28,610 nucleotides of DNA from JAJNBA01 sp035512775 (GTDB lineage: Bacteria > Actinomycetota > UBA4738 > HRBIN12), in contig DATKDI010000018.1 in NCBI GenBank assembly GCA_035512775.1, positions 1 to 28,610 of the forward strand. The letters are read 5' to 3'. The notes under the pieces were generated by a model, which saw nothing but the letters and a program-made list of their open reading frames with translations, searched no databases and had not been told where the DNA came from. The stretch's first letter is position 1; the number at the start of each line of letters is the position of its first letter. The translations under genes and the position numbers were made by a program. Shown here piece after piece: positions 28,203 through 28,610 of the stretch.

Positions 28203-28610
<408 letters not shown>

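Overview
This window looks like chromosomal sequence from a high-GC actinobacterium (Actinomycetota), possibly an uncultured or deep-branching lineage. From memory, the gene order closely follows Mycobacterium tuberculosis Rv1691-Rv1713: TPR protein, HAD phosphatase, short coiled-coil protein, tlyA, nadK, recN, steA, mctB, pyrG, NUDIX, xerD, then scpA, scpB, rluB, cmk, der. GTG and TTG starts are common, start/stop overlaps of the ATGA, GTGA and TGATG type are frequent, and nearly every gene lies on the minus strand. The genus cannot be fixed from sequence alone. The order below follows minus-strand transcription, from high to low coordinates.

Right end (27.9-28.6 kb): the 3' part of a 23S rRNA gene, a 5S rRNA gene and a strong rho-independent terminator close an rRNA operon. 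A TPR protein follows, convergent with the only clear plus-strand gene, a metallo-beta-lactamase-fold hydrolase. A short SSB-like protein and a 51-residue protein starting with a CxxCxC motif come next.

Central block (25.5-14.5 kb): TPR protein, NagD-like HAD phosphatase, a coiled-coil protein with a histone-H1-like basic tail, tlyA (rRNA methylation), nadK (NADP synthesis), recN (DNA repair), steA and a mctB/steB-like gene (cell separation and envelope), a GT2 glycosyltransferase and a MraY-like membrane sugar-phosphate transferase, then pyrG (CTP synthesis) and a NUDIX hydrolase. Spacing is tight and many genes overlap.

Second block (14.5-9.1 kb): ald, xerD (dimer resolution), deoB, a 40-codon micro-gene, deoA (nucleoside catabolism) and a site-2-protease homologue that has lost both HExxH histidines. 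A perfect hairpin closes this block.

Third block (9.0-1.0 kb): trpS, scpA and scpB (condensin partners), rluB-type pseudouridine synthase, aroH, tyrA, aroA (chorismate, prephenate and aromatic amino acids), cmk and der. A 16-bp palindrome inside aroA closely resembles a ParB-binding parS site.

Left end (1-0.97 kb): the tRNA-Pro(GGG) gene after der stops in its anticodon loop. Beyond the break lie GGGGCTA repeats, a hairpin, a Phd/YefM-RelE/ParE toxin-antitoxin pair with a recognisable promoter and operator, and the end of an IS481-like element inserted at a CTAG target. This is the accessory part of the window and looks like the edge of a genomic island. No stretch longer than about 300 bases lacks a gene or RNA feature. 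I see no CRISPR array, riboswitch or intact prophage.
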